Shown here: positions 21,482-33,183 of the stretch, one piece after another
How positions within the stretch are numbered: position 1 is the stretch's first letter
Layout: each line of letters begins with the position of its first letter
Origin: Tubiluchus corallicola
Taxonomy: Eukaryota > Priapulida > Priapulimorpha > Priapulimorphida > Tubiluchidae
Direction of reading: 5' to 3'
Assembly (NCBI GenBank): GCA_030141605.1
Contig: JAQGDQ010000165.1
Coordinates: 1-62,000 of the forward strand
DNA: 62,000 bases
Program-made: the position numbers and the translations under genes
Notes under the pieces: generated by a model
Databases searched by the model: none
Told to the model about the DNA's origin: nothing
The model's input: the letters and a program-made list of their open reading frames with translations, nothing else

Positions 21482-24397
21482 ATGAAGTGGTCACTGACAG
21501 CCCTGTTGCTGGTCATATTGGTCAGCCTGGCGGTCACGTTGGTTGATTGCTCAGTGGGTAGTAGAGTTTGCTGCGTGCCCATAGAGGATTTGATTAGCGC
21601 AGACGGGCAACTGACAACGCCCGATAGGATCCCAAACTGCTGCGGATCATATGATTGTAGGAGCTTGGATCGTTCACAAACGTAAGTTAATAAGAACTGA
21701 ACAAAATTACTAATTCCCGTTCACATGAGGCGATCACCGATCAGTGTAAACTCGGTTTCATCTTAGACCAGAATCAATTCTATTTATACAAATTAAATGA
21801 AGCAAAACAGTTATTATTATTAGTAGTAATCTTTTATTCGAGTGAAATTTTTATACAGCAATATAGTGTTAGTACATATTAATACAACAAAAAACAATTT
21901 TTGCTATTAACTAAAAAACAAGAAATGATGAAATCCATTTGCATATCGCCATCATGCTTCATGTAGTTGCTTACACATTCATAAACTGTTTTTCTTGCGT
22001 CTCACATAAAATTTAAGCAAAGAGTACAACCATACTTTATTCTTAAATCAACATCTGAGTCATTCATAAAATATAACATTTTTGGCATAACAAGCGAGTC
22101 GGTATTGTGAATCTTCTTAAAAATCCCAATTTACGATTATCAAAAAATTTGCTGGCATGGTACGACAATAATACATAAGTAGTTTTACATTTCGTTTTGT
22201 TTAGTGGAATGTTTTTTATACGCACAGTTCCAATTTATTCTAATTACATTCGCATCTATAGTGGAAATGCCATCAATTTCACACCTGTACAACAAAATAG
22301 CAAGACAGTAAAAACTAATTAGTGCTTTGCTACTATTGGTTTGAGTTCGGCCCCATTGCCTACAATATATTATTTAAACAACCGAAATATTTACGCTTCA
22401 GTCTCGTAATGTCAACTGCAAAGTCTTTGTCAGTTTTAATATCACATCCTAAATAATTTACACCATTTTTCCACTTCAATGCCATGCTGCAAAACAAAAT
22501 GCTCCCATGTCCTGGCGAGCTTCTTCCGAACTATATCAACATCGTCTTCTTCGGATTAAAAGTCATACCCCAATATTTACAATATATTTCGCATAATTAT
22601 CTTTAGCCTTTCTCTAAGAAGCCTACAAATGTTTCTCTAAAATAATATCCATACCCTGCTTTACGTAATTGTTTTATAAGATCGTCAATGTATATACAAT
22701 AGAGAACTGGAGACAGTACTCCACCATGTCTTACTCCGGATTTAATACAAAATTCATCGCTCTTTACAGTCTCCTATTTCACATATGCATATAATTTGTT
22801 GCTACGTTATTAGACGTATGTTAATATGTTCTAAGCACAATGAAATGTGTCTATAGATTATGGGTTGCCACATAACGTAATTCAAAGTACATCAGGTTCT
22901 ATTAGCTCCACAATAATTTTAATAGATGGTAACACTGGTCCTGTAAACAATACTGTTAGACCCAGTATAGCGACATCTATCTTCCGAGAAAAGAGGCATT
23001 ATAAGCTGTTTCAAATTTAAAATCGGTGTTTTTTCTGAGACCAGCTGTAATGGCAAATTTCGAAATGTCCAATGTTACTGTTACGTCTGAATGGGGTTTT
23101 CCAAAAAATCTTTAATATCACGTATTCACCGATTAATTTTGCAGATCGACGATTGATACATTCATACAACAGCGCGGAGAGGAAGAGGCAGAAGCAACTG
23201 ATGAGGATGGAGAAAGAGGATGGCCAAGTTGTCGCTCGTTCAAGCGGCTGTTTCGAATTCGTTTTCCAATTTGTTTGCCATCTTCAAATGGGCAATACGT
23301 CATCGTATTCCCGAGACAATGGCTTTACCTAAGAATATGCAGAAAGTAAGTTTATTTAAAATTGTATACTCCCACGTATTGTTGTACAGTTTGTAATGTA
23401 AATGCTTGTAGCAGGACCGGAAATCGGCTAACTATCAAGAAGAGGTTCTTGTAAAGTCAGGCAATGAACTGACAAAATTAATGTCTCTTATCTACATTTT
23501 GATTGATTAAAACTGCGCAAAGGTAGTTTTGCTAACAGTCACCCTAACATTTGAAGGGGGAGAAAAGGGAATTTTAAAGTACGTCCCTGAAAACTTTCCA
23601 TGCGAAGTTATATTAAGTAGCATTAGGCTTAGCTATTTGAATGACTTTGCATAAATGGAAAAGAAAATTCTTAGTAATTTAAAATGTTTGTGCCACATTT
23701 TGAAATGTCACTGACTCACCTTTCCAGTGTGTACCACAGGCTCGCCAAAAAACGTATTTTAATATTTTTAGTATATACAGTATACAGTAATTTATTCTTT
23801 TCTTTAAATTATTTATTGTTAGCGAAGAGTGTTCTATGAATACTGTGAGTATTTTTGTCAAACTTTACACAATGTTATCTAAACTTGTTTCAAACGAGAT
23901 ACCGTCACAATGACTGCTCCTAACGGTCACCGCGGGAATTTAAATTTCACGTTTTATACAGCGTTGCTGCTAATGCAAGCCCTGTGCGCAATAAGAACAG
24001 TGTGTAAGTGGTGCAAAATTTCAAGATGATTTTTTAGCTTTATAAGTAAAGGGTTTTCTTGTGATTTAAGTTTGTAAGAAATTATAGACCTAGCAATTTA
24101 AATGTTCCTCTTGCCCAATTATAAATTGTCTGTAAGTCTTAAATTTCATAAAGCTCAATTTTTTCCTCCTTAAATTTAGCAATAAAGAAATAAACTTCAG
24201 TTTAAATTATAATGGTTGTTACTACAGTTATTCTATTGTACCATTCCAGCTTGGGTGCAAAGTGTTTTTCTGCTGGGCAACATGGTTTCTGTGAACAACT
24301 ATTTAGACAGAAACGGTTATATGGTTACAACTTGACAACAAAAAAAGTTGGTTACTATAAGTTCAAATATCCCTCGTATTGCCATTGCCAGATCTAG
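21482..24397 (+). CDS. Secreted 12-Cys Spatzle-like cystine-knot protein B
   Basis: Coding exons 21482-21681, 23145-23345 and 24250-24397 (TAG). Both introns are phase 2, as in gene A, with GTAAGT donors and TTTTGCAG / CATTCCAG acceptors. Product 182 aa. Residues 1-23 form a signal peptide (ALLLVILVSLAVTLV). Shared with A: VGxRVCCV and GQLxxPDxI in exon 1; PICxxSxNG, VFPxQxL and RxC in exon 2; GAxC, C-x-Q and FKYPxxCxCxI in exon 3. The mature part has 12 Cys. It differs from A by an acidic stretch (EEEAEATDEDGE) and by NCC plus DC in place of KTC. Intron 1 carries a long antisense LINE fragment; intron 2 carries family B repeat. Probably a secreted extracellular ligand; the receptor is unknown. 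Tandem duplication of gene A is clear; Spatzle kinship is inference. Confidence 0.65.
21825..22790 (-). mobile_element. LINE reverse transcriptase fragment
   Basis: The - strand gives SGVRHGGVLSPVLYCIYIDD at about 22740-22680 (RT motifs 4-5). GMTFNPKKTMLI and WKNGVNYLGCDI follow around 22570-22450, then the thumb-like YCLAILLYRCEIDGISTID at about 22310-22250, with frameshifts. It is a decayed CR1/L2-like non-LTR element lying antisense in an intron of gene B. Confidence 0.75.
23388..24095 (+). mobile_element. Interspersed repeat family B, longest copy
   Basis: The first 222 bases repeat 18525-18746 almost exactly; the rest parallels 6905-7430. No coding capacity. It fills most of the last intron of gene B. 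Termini do not show an obvious inverted repeat, so the class is unresolved. Confidence 0.55.
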
Positions 24398-24474
24398 ATT
24401 TCTATATACCAGCCAACCAACCACAGTTAGAAGACTGATTGATTAACGTCTTATCTGTTTCGTCGTAGATTTCA

Positions 24475-25016
24475 ATTAAAGGAAAACCGGACGATTAATC
24501 TCATTTTAATTTACTGTCCAAAATATACACTTTCTTGCCTATGAAATTTAACAATTGTTTCTAATAATTGAATAATTATCTTGGAAAGTTAGTTAACGGC
24601 AACGGAACAGCTAACGCTTACGTCACAAACTCACCACAGTTTGTGTTATGGTAGGCATCCTCCCCGCGTCAAGCACGTTTGCGTGAGCAAACGCTGTTAT
24701 AAGACGCTGATGTGATGTCACGAAAAAATGAGTTCTACCTCACACTGACGTCACAGGCGAACACTGCAGTTGACCATACTTATCACGGTACCACACCTGT
24801 TTGTTGTTCTCGCAAATGTAAGAAAACGGCGCCATTGCTAGTCTTAGTCGATGTGTGCTGACTACACGTAGCTTTGAAAGTTTAACAAATTTAGCTATCC
24901 GCTATAATTATTATTTAATCTGAGCTTTGATTTAAAAAGCTGTTGTAGTTTTCAATATTTTAGGGTACACTTTATTTTGAACTAATGTCTACACAATCGT
25001 CCGGTTTTCCTTTAAT
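24475..25016. mobile_element. TTAA-flanked MITE with perfect 22-bp inverted ends
   Basis: ATTAAAGGAAAACCGGACG... at 24475-24496 is the exact reverse complement of the end at 24995-25016. TTAA lies at both edges (24476-24479, 25012-25015). No ORF. Ends resemble families A and C, but the interior differs. It begins only 77 bases after the stop codon of gene B, so it lies in or next to the 3' UTR, and its ATTAAA could act as a variant poly(A) signal. Confidence 0.75.
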
Positions 25017-26160
25017 AGTACGTATAATTGGATGGAAGTTGATATATTAATAATATATTTAATAACAGAAGATAAAAGAGTTCCTAGATGATACCAGTCC
25101 CTCAAAGTTGGCCAGTAGAAATGTCTAAATAGTAAAAATTGCATTAAAGCTTTGAATTAAAACTTATTCGAAGGTAGATTATTTTGCAATTACTAGTTTA
25201 GAGCTAATTAGGGCTAACGACAATTAGATCTAATTAGAAAATTAAGAAATTAATAGTATTTATAGACATGGGACGTTTAATTATGCATGATTTTGTAGTT
25301 TTGACGAGGTAAATGTTAATCAGTGTCTAAGAAATGGTACTCAACAACGTCATAGATATTATAGACAGAAAGTTAAAATTATAGATACTAAGTTAACAAT
25401 GCTCTTAGTAGGTTTTTGCTGTACTTGTAGAATGAAAGCCTTGATTTAAATTACTAGTCTCTTATTATTTATTTTACTAAATTCTAAAATATTGTATAAA
25501 GTTAAGTATAAATTTTCTTCGTCAAATTAATGTATTACGTAACATAGTGTATTTACTTATGTTTAAAAATGTCGTCCCAGTGTCTTTCAATTTTTATTTC
25601 CTATTTACTGAGTTTTATTATTTGAATTAAATTGTTTACTGAATAATTTTTTTATTAAATAAGCTTTTCTGAATGAAAAATCGACCGAAGTATTTTGCAT
25701 CTTTATGAACACTTTTCTTCGCCATTATCAAGTTTCATAAATGTTCCCGCTGAAACCACCAAAAACTATTATAAGAATTACTCATTTACCTGTGCCTCCT
25801 GTGATCACTGTCACGAGCTCTCATCATCGTGACGCAGCGTCCTTCCTTCCTCCCGGAAACATCGTCAGCTCAGTAATGTTCCTTGCACGTGGTGCTCAAG
25901 ACACAGTAATAGCATGTCCTCATGTTACCTGTGTACGTGTGCTTGTCTAACATCATTAATTAACAAAGCCATTTTTGGCATTTTTCTGAAACAGAGCTAC
26001 AGAGCTATACTTGTACGTCTTTACTGCTGCATTGAGCTTGGTAATAAGCAGAAAATGATTCACGTGTCGTCATGCTGTGAGCTTACATTAAATCAAACTG
26101 TAAAAATAACATATCAGAATAGGGCATACATAGGCATCCACATTTCCTGCCTTATTAGAG
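25017..26160. other. No gene recognised
   Basis: AT-rich; the short ORF at 25741-25950 has no domain or splice support. Confidence 0.3.
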
Positions 26161-26189
26161 GTACTGGAAGTCGTAAAAGTAGCGAGGCA

Positions 26190-26303
26190 GAGAGAGAAAA
26201 GAAGAAGAAAAGAGCCAAGGAGAATGAGCGAAAAACGCCAGAGAGAGAGAGAGAGAAGAAAAAGAAGAAGAAGAAAAGAGCCAAGGAGAATGTGAGAAAA
26301 ACG

Positions 26304-26350
<47 letters not shown>
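26190..26350 (+). repeat. GA-rich repeat with duplicated unit and (GA)n
   Basis: The unit AAGAGCCAAGGAGAATG...AAAACGCCAGAGAGAG occurs twice and is followed by a pure (GA)n run. The Glu/Arg/Lys-rich ORF comes from the repeat. Confidence 0.85.
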
Positions 26351-26354
<4 letters not shown>

Positions 26355-26694
26355 AAAGACAAAAGATAATATTGAATGAAATCGTTTACCTTCTGCAAAT
26401 CATAAAAGCGATGAAGAGAGTGCCATGACCTGTAGACTTTTCAGCCTTGCTGACCTACTGCTTTCCTGTTTTAATTGCTGGCATAAATTACGTATAATGT
26501 AACTGACGTCACGTTTAAGACATCTAGCTTTAGAACAATTATTACAAGCTTTAGAAACAATTCGACAAACGCTAAAATTGACAAGACATATATTTATTCA
26601 CAAACATAATCATATCGTGCGAACTAGATATGTTTATAACTGTAGTACACTCAAGTGCTCTTACAAGATTATAACTGCCTTATGGCGCGCTCAG

Positions 26695-26853
26695 ACGTAG
26701 AGACTTCTCTCGCAACTTGTTGCACAACTCAGCGAGAGTTGCTGAGACTTAACTTCCACAATATGTTGCGAGACAAGTTGCCAAGACGTTCACACGTGTA
26801 ACTTTACTCTCATAGAGAAGTTGCGCAACAAGTTGCGAGAGACCTCTCTACGT
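26695..26853. mobile_element. Foldback/MITE with 29-bp inverted ends
   Basis: ACGTAGAGACTTCTCTCGCA...TTGC at 26695-26723 pairs with GCAACAAGTTGCGAGAGACC...ACGT at 26825-26853, about 26 of 29 matching. Inner segments also pair partly (GTTGCGAGACAAGTTGCC), so most of the 159 bases can fold back. Confidence 0.6.
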
Positions 26854-28329
26854 GTGAACACGTCATTATATTCCAAGTTGTTATGTTTAAACGGAACGTA
26901 ATAGATAACAGTTCTTAATTTGAGACTGAATTGTGCGACTACACTTGTCAAAGTCTGGAAATCGTACGTCACAAGTCCACAGTTAATTATAATCATGGTC
27001 ACCAACAGTATCAAAAACTTATAAAATACGGTCGTCGTCAACGTTGTCGCTAAAAGTATCATCAAAAAGATGACGTAGTATCAAAGTTGCCATTAAAAAT
27101 TGTAAAAATATCACTGCAACGCTCAATTATTTATAAAATGGTAGCAGATTAGAATAGTACACAATAATTTTAAAAAAAGCCGCACGTTAAAAATTCTTAG
27201 TACATGCAAATACATTGTACTAACACAATTTTGTCAATTACACCTGACAAATATTAGGCGCTAAAGTTTTAATAAAATGATTTAACTGAATACGAAATGT
27301 AAACTACCAAACGTCTCAAATGAAAGCCATTCACCATCAGTCATTTGCAAGGAAGGGTGTTCTAAAGCACTGAAAAGTAACAAGTTAATAAACACCAGAT
27401 TTATTAAACTAAGGTTATTACGCACTGCAAGGCATTTTAAAGCAATCTACGACATCAGGGTGATCATTTCCCTTTTATTTTTTACGTAAGCAGATTTTCA
27501 GTAACAGGTTTTCAAGATTTAGAACTTTTTTTACAACCGACTGGGGAAAAATACAGCTCATTCAAAACGTTTATGTGTTTGTATTCTGCACTTAGTTTGT
27601 TCAATATGGTACTATTTATTAGAAATTTTAGAAATTTATCATTAATGTTTTGGATTATTGTTTAACGAAGAACACAATATTGCAATTCAAACAACAACAA
27701 TAATAATAATCACATGAACATTAATATACCATAATAGTATTATTATACTGCAATAATAATATATATATATAATCAAACACAAATTAGTGACATTTCTTGC
27801 TCAGTGGTGAGTTATACTGATGGAGATGTGAAAACTTCTAGCCACATCAACAATTCAACAAAACAGAGAACAAACAGTCGCCAAAAGCAGAAAAACTTTT
27901 TGCTAATTACTCTTATACTCATTTACTCATTCAGCGTGGCTTCATCAAACTTCATTGCCGTAATAATTATCATTTGAAATTCTTTACCCCATCACCATGC
28001 ACTCACCATTACAATCCCATTTGCGTCATTTTCATCATCACCTCATATCATCAACAGACTGAAGAGATTATCACTTTCATACTCATCATCATAATTACCG
28101 ACGTTGCCTTGACGACATCCACTTTGCACGCCCCAGCATCCAAATTTGAATAGATAAGCGTAAAACTGAAAAAATCAAAATAAGCGAATTTCGATGAAAA
28201 AGTGTGAGAAGTTCGTTTTAAGTAAAAAACTGAGATGATCAAGACTCGGGGTAGATATTCCTGTGTTTGTTGATAAAGCTGCCCTAATGTTAGAAGAAAG
28301 ACACAACAATGCACAAACAAATGAAAATA
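26854..28329. other. No gene recognised
   Basis: AT-rich; a short (TA)n at about 27760. No coding exon supported. Confidence 0.35.
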
Positions 28330-28697
28330 ATAAGCCTTTTCACAGTTTCTTTGTGCGCACGCGCAGCTGCCATATGTCAAATATTAAGTATACCAAAGTA
28401 ACGGGTCTTAACTACAACCGTCACGTTATGTGAGTGTAAAGAAAAGCCGTCTGTCGCATCACTACAAAAACGTCAGTAGTCTTACAAGGACTTTACTTAA
28501 TTAATTATTAGAGTGATTTGCTAGCAGGATCTTGCTTGGGAAGAAGAAAAAATGAATTAGGTAAGGTTCTAGCTAGTTGTTAAACTGTTACTATTACGCA
28601 AGGCGTTGTCAAGTGTACACAAATGCGGCGTCTGGTACATGTGAGCTTTGACCTTTTTGCGATCATCATCAATCACTGGAATTGCGAAAAGGCTTAT
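28330..28697 (+). mobile_element. TA-flanked MITE (ATAAGCCTTTTC ends), copy 1
   Basis: ATAAGCCTTTTCAC at the left and GCGAAAAGGCTTAT at the right are inverted, and TA dinucleotides flank both (Tc1/mariner-style target duplication). The 368-base body matches 37350-37745 and, inverted, 43790-44169. Confidence 0.7.
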
Positions 28698-28799
28698 TAA
28701 ACCTGCTTTTTGATCAGAAATGGCAGCAGAACATGTTTTGCAAGTAACTTTCTTCATCGGACCAACATCCGTATATGATGATGCCTTTTCATATTGAGA

Positions 28800-29160
28800 T
28801 TTGCATTGTTCACACGAAGAACACGCGAAGCGAAGTTTGTCAGAATCATCAAATATCTTGTCGTGGCGAGAAAATCAACTGAATAAATGTCTCAGGACAA
28901 ACACACATCCTTGCATAATCCTCTATACAAGTCAGTTAACTGAAGCATTTTTAATTTCAAACCAAGCCAGAGGGCGCTACCAACCAGAATGAATGAGTTT
29001 GTCATTAATTTTTGTAGAACAGAAGTGTCACGGCAATTCACTGCAAATTTTGGTCCAAGGCTTTGGAATGGCATGATGAACTAAAAACTATTCAGCCAAT
29101 TCAGAAATTTAAGAAGAAATATAAAGCGATGATTTTCAATAAATACAATACTTCTTAATA
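28800..29160 (+). mobile_element. LINE 3' end fragment
   Basis: The + strand text QLNKCLRTNTH, then SRQFTANFGPRLWN and FKKKYKAMIFNKYN in shifted frames, matches the usual 'GPxLWNxLPxxIK...FKKxLK' ending of LINE ORF2 proteins. It is frameshifted and inactive. Confidence 0.5.
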
Positions 29161-29165
29161 TCATA

Positions 29166-30650
29166 CACTTACTGTCATACCACAATCTGAGTACAAATTA
29201 TGCAAAAAATGCATAATTGATTACTTTTTCGAGCTGATGTAAACATGACACAATCTACTGTCATATTCCGCTAACACAATCTTCCTCCGGTCCTGTGTGA
29301 TCGAACCTTTCTTCCTGTTCTTTTTTGTTCACGTATCTATTCCTTTTTGATCTGGTTCACATGACAGTGGGCTAATACAAGCCTTTGCTTCTCTAACCCA
29401 CTGCAGTACATTTATACTTTTACGGTAATGATAATCTATGAAAGATGACATTACAATATGATGTAACAATATTGATAGTTTGTCGCCATGTATTGATTGT
29501 CACTATTGTACTGAATGTGGTAATAACAAAACTTCAAACTTCAAAATCAAAGCTTACCTGTCCATGGGAAAATACATTATACCTATATCTTCTTGGCGAG
29601 ACCTCTAAAACACTGCAGAAGATTTATGGACGCTGGAGTCTGCACACCATCATCAACATCATCGTTTCTGATTATCCTCTCTACAACACCTCTCCTAACC
29701 ACTCAAAACATGATCAAAGTTAGTTTCTAAAACTTTGCTAATAAGTGGACACAAGTTGTACCATAATAAGACATTGAAATGTTTAATTAACATAAACATT
29801 AACGATTATTAGCACGTCTAAACTAGCTAATGGTTGATTGCCTGACAAAAATGCCTTGTTAATTGGTGCATATCAGTCCCCTAAAGAAATAATTTTTACT
29901 GATTTTTTTAAACTCGATTTTTGTCAAACTTCATGAAGTTGGCGCCTCTATTCGAGGCGTTACAGCTAGAATGGATTAATATTACGAAATCTGATGCCAC
30001 TTTGAGAACCGAACCCACTTCTTTCGCAATACAATATACGCAGTGATCACCTTTCTCAGTTGCAACAAAACTGCGATGTAATTAAATGTAACGCCCTTTT
30101 AATGCTTGGAAGAATTTTCTTAAGGTTTAGTTTACTTCAATAGTTTCAGTCTGATGACCTTCATCAGTTTATTTGTTTATTCTGATTGCATCAATCAGTG
30201 AATATTGATTTTTTTCTGCCTGAGCAAATCTCTCTTCACAAATTCACAACTCTCTAGCAGCCAGGATAAACATACAAATGGACGAAGGTCATGACACCGA
30301 AAGCTTCCAGGAGTATGAACCAATGGACAATTCTTGCATTATCTTTCAAATAGCAACGCTTTAAAATGCCCGCTATCAACTATTTTCAGAAACGTCTAGT
30401 ATTTTAGATGATAAATTGTGCAAAAATGACTTGAAATGAATCTTCCTGAGAAGGCAATAGTTGTAGAGAAATATTAAAATAAGATTTGGAATGGGTGTGC
30501 AACATCAGTTAAATTTAATTAGATAATTTAGCTTCTTATGAGAACAACAACCATCAGCCAAGTGTAGACAAGCTATTGACAAAGCAAGAATATTAAAAAA
30601 AAACTTAGTGCAATAAGCGTCTACTGACATTTGCAATAATACTAAGGCCC
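29166..30650. other. No gene recognised
   Basis: No exon or clear repeat. A short perfect palindrome TTATGCAAAAAATGCATAA is at about 29198. Confidence 0.3.
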
Positions 30651-30651
30651 C

Positions 30652-31270
30652 TTTCACAGTGAGGCCGCAAGGAAAAATGACGCACTGAATTGCTGTCAGA
30701 AAATTCTATGAAAGTCTGATTTTTCTCGAAAGATAATTCATTTCAGAGTGAAACCGCGCGCCCAGTTAGCTGCAGCTACTTTGCGAGTTTTATACTGTAT
30801 AACCATGTCCAAATTAAGTTACACTTGCCGTATTTCTCATATACAAAGTACAATTAATAAGTGTTAGTCAATGGAATGCTGACTTGTTTGTTTTTTAGTA
30901 AAGTTCTCCTAAGCACTTTAAAATCTGAAAATATACATATGTAAAATAAATGTATGTATGAATTATTTTTCTTTTTCACGAATATAGCCATCGATGTTCC
31001 ATTAATAAAACACAAAATCATTAGTCTGTTAAAAGAGAAACTAATCCTATAATTTTTTATTGAAATGTCTTAATTTTTGTTCATTAAATAAGAAAGAAGT
31101 AATTGATAGCTAAACTTAACTTTACGAGGATTCCTCACGAAAATGGACCACGTAGTATTTCTACCATGCGTTAAAATCCCTCACGAGGAGGACGCATAGC
31201 TTCTAGCTGGCAGCACAATTCCTCACGAGGAATTGCATGAGAAATTTTGCCGCTTGTCCTCACTGTGAAA
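30652..31270. mobile_element. Candidate hAT-like MITE (TTTCACAGTGAGG ends)
   Basis: TTTCACAGTGAGG at 30652 is the exact reverse complement of CCTCACTGTGAAA ending at 31270; pairing weakens further in. The interior carries three CCTCACGA units at 31131-31235. No ORF. Target duplication could not be read. Confidence 0.55.
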
Positions 31271-31815
31271 TTTGCTTAAATCTACGTAAGTAACACGTTA
31301 TTTTGTTAATGACAGTGAAATAGCTTAAATCATTTAAATGAGTTTGTGAGGGTTAATCTTACTCATTTCATTAATGTGAATCTGTTGGAAGGAAAATACG
31401 TTCAAAGTGATAAGGAAACACTTCATTATTGTTGATGTCGAGGCTTACCTCACAAAGCCAGACAAAAAGGACAAATAACATTAGACTAGTACATCTAAAA
31501 TTATTTATACATACATTGATTTGATTTTACCAGCAAAACTGGCTCATTGTGTATCCTGAACCGACTTGTATTCTCTATATTATGAATACAAAAGGCGTTC
31601 TGAAAGTTTTATAGTGAGTGAGTTAAGCAGTGCGGGCTTTGTGAGGTATTCTGGACCACTTATGAAATAAAAACTAAAGGGTACAGCTTGAAATGTCAAG
31701 GCTGAGTTAAATGACTGTAAGTAGCTGTGTATTAACTATTAGATAATTATTACTATAAGTAGTTAACTAATTTAACACAATAATGTATCTTAGTGTGCGT
31801 GAGTGAATGCACAGT
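31271..31815. other. 3' flank of arrestin-like gene 1
   Basis: AT-rich. It should contain the 3' UTR of the - strand gene that follows; no clear - strand AATAAA lies close to the stop. Confidence 0.3.
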
Positions 31816-32751
31816 TTACCCTAAAGAGAAAGTTACGTTGGTGGGTGTTCTCCTTTCCTTCCTCCTCATTACCACAGGCGGGTTCTTTGGAACGGTTCTA
31901 GGAGGACAGTCATTAAATCCCGAATCTTTGGAATGGTCCATGTCATCAGCTGTATGGTGGAGGCGATCAAACTGAACGTCCAGGCAGTCTTGCGATGACG
32001 TCCTGTCACTGCTGATGTTACTGTCGCTGCACGAGGAGAGTGACAGCATTGAATCGCCACCTATTCCAAGGCTGCTGCCTTTACTGGTGTTGGGCAACAA
32101 CAACCCGTCTTTTTCCTGCGCGTAATTCTTGTCTTCTGTTGAGGCTTCTTGGGTTTTCTGTTTCTTGGCTCTCGTGCCGTTAATGTTGTCCTTGAATTGA
32201 GCGCTAGTAGCATAGACGTCGCACAACTGAGATCTGCAGAAAGGAGTAAAGAGATAGATGCATTCATTCAGATGAAATACGGAACTTTTATTCGACGCCT
32301 GCTCTCGATCATCATGCGCGCCGTCACCTTGAATGGAAATTTTTAACTTCGTTTCAATGCATTTCGTGCCAAATTTCTTGGAGACCGTCACAAATGATTT
32401 CAGCCAGTAGGAGACGCCACCTTCGTCGCCCGGAGCGGTAAAAGACAGGGCGATGTTTTTCGGTATCCGATACTGGAAAAAGAAAATGTGACCGCCAGGA
32501 GTCAGCAGGGTAGCCTTTAATTGTCTTTTGTCAATCACAAGGATGGAGTCCTGGAATTTGTAAAAAGTGCTGCTGTATCGTTTCCCGTTCTGCTGGGTTA
32601 CGGCAAACGTTCCCACCCCATTTACCGTCACCTCCAGACACTTTGAACTGACGGGTTTACCCAGAACGAGGCACACTCCCCCTTTTAAGAGTTCGCCTGG
32701 AGAAAAACTTGATTTTTCCAGTAATATTTTGAAGTCACTCAATGCCTTCAT
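31816..32751 (-). CDS. Arrestin-N-domain protein 1 (single exon)
   Basis: 311 aa, intronless. I chose the ATG at 32751 rather than 32784 because MKALSDFKILLEKS aligns with the start of the paralogue. Residues 1-145 follow the arrestin N-terminal fold seen in ARRDC/alpha-arrestins: FSPGELLKGGV (16-26), LLTPGGHIFFF (82-92), Y-x-I-P-K-N (94-99), LSFTAPGDEGG then SYWLKSF. In place of the arrestin C domain comes TPFCRSQLCDVY (169-180), a Lys/Glu-rich linker, a Ser block MLSLSSCSDSNISSDRTSS (235-253) and SKDSGFND (274-281). No PPxY motif was found. Arrestins are adaptors for receptor traffic and ubiquitin ligases; whether a lone N domain keeps that role is unknown. The Ser block and DSGF may be phosphorylation or degron sites (inference). 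The paralogue is at 47337-48299. Confidence 0.75.
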   Translation of the reverse strand: MKALSDFKILLEKSSFSPGELLKGGVCLVLGKPVSSKCLEVTVNGVGTFAVTQQNGKRYSSTFYKFQDSILVIDKRQLKATLLTPGGHIFFFQYRIPKNIALSFTAPGDEGGVSYWLKSFVTVSKKFGTKCIETKLKISIQGDGAHDDREQASNKSSVFHLNECIYLFTPFCRSQLCDVYATSAQFKDNINGTRAKKQKTQEASTEDKNYAQEKDGLLLPNTSKGSSLGIGGDSMLSLSSCSDSNISSDRTSSQDCLDVQFDRLHHTADDMDHSKDSGFNDCPPRTVPKNPPVVMRRKERRTPTNVTFSLG

Positions 32752-32973
32752 TACAAAGTCATTTTGATACAGAAACAAGTGCAATTCTCGTCTACGCTGT
32801 TCAAGTACCGCTTATTAAACGACTTTTTATCATCCAAGTTAAAATACGAAAAGTCGTGTGTAACATCATTGCTATGCAGTAATTTAAAATGTACGAAAAG
32901 TAGGGTGTAACATACAATACTGCATATAAACGCTCTCTCATGTTCATCTGTTCAATCCAGACTGATATTCAGA

Positions 32974-33071
32974 ATTATATAACATTAATTGATGCTCAGC
33001 GCAGCCAGAATCGTGCAGGCTTGTGACGTCACAATCGGTTTGCACCTGGATAGCCTTATCCGCTGACGTCA
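32974..33071 (-). promoter_or_regulatory. Candidate promoter: TATA plus two CRE palindromes
   Basis: On the - strand a TTATATAA element (32974-32983) lies about 40-90 bases downstream of TGACGTCA palindromes at 33024-33031 and 33064-33071. All lie 220-320 bases before the arrestin-like ATG. The order CRE, TATA, start suits a CREB/ATF-type promoter. TGACGTCA is over-frequent in this window, so this is tentative. Confidence 0.35.
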
Positions 33072-33183
33072 GTGCGCTAAGACAAAACACAGTGATAATC
33101 TGTCTAATAATTAAGATTAGTTACTGCAGCTGCATTAAATACTAATTAGCAGTAGCAGGAGCAGCTCTAGGTGGAGACCAGTC

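Noticed and set aside
31793-32767. + strand ORFs across arrestin-like gene 1
   Set aside because: Antisense shadows of the - strand coding region.
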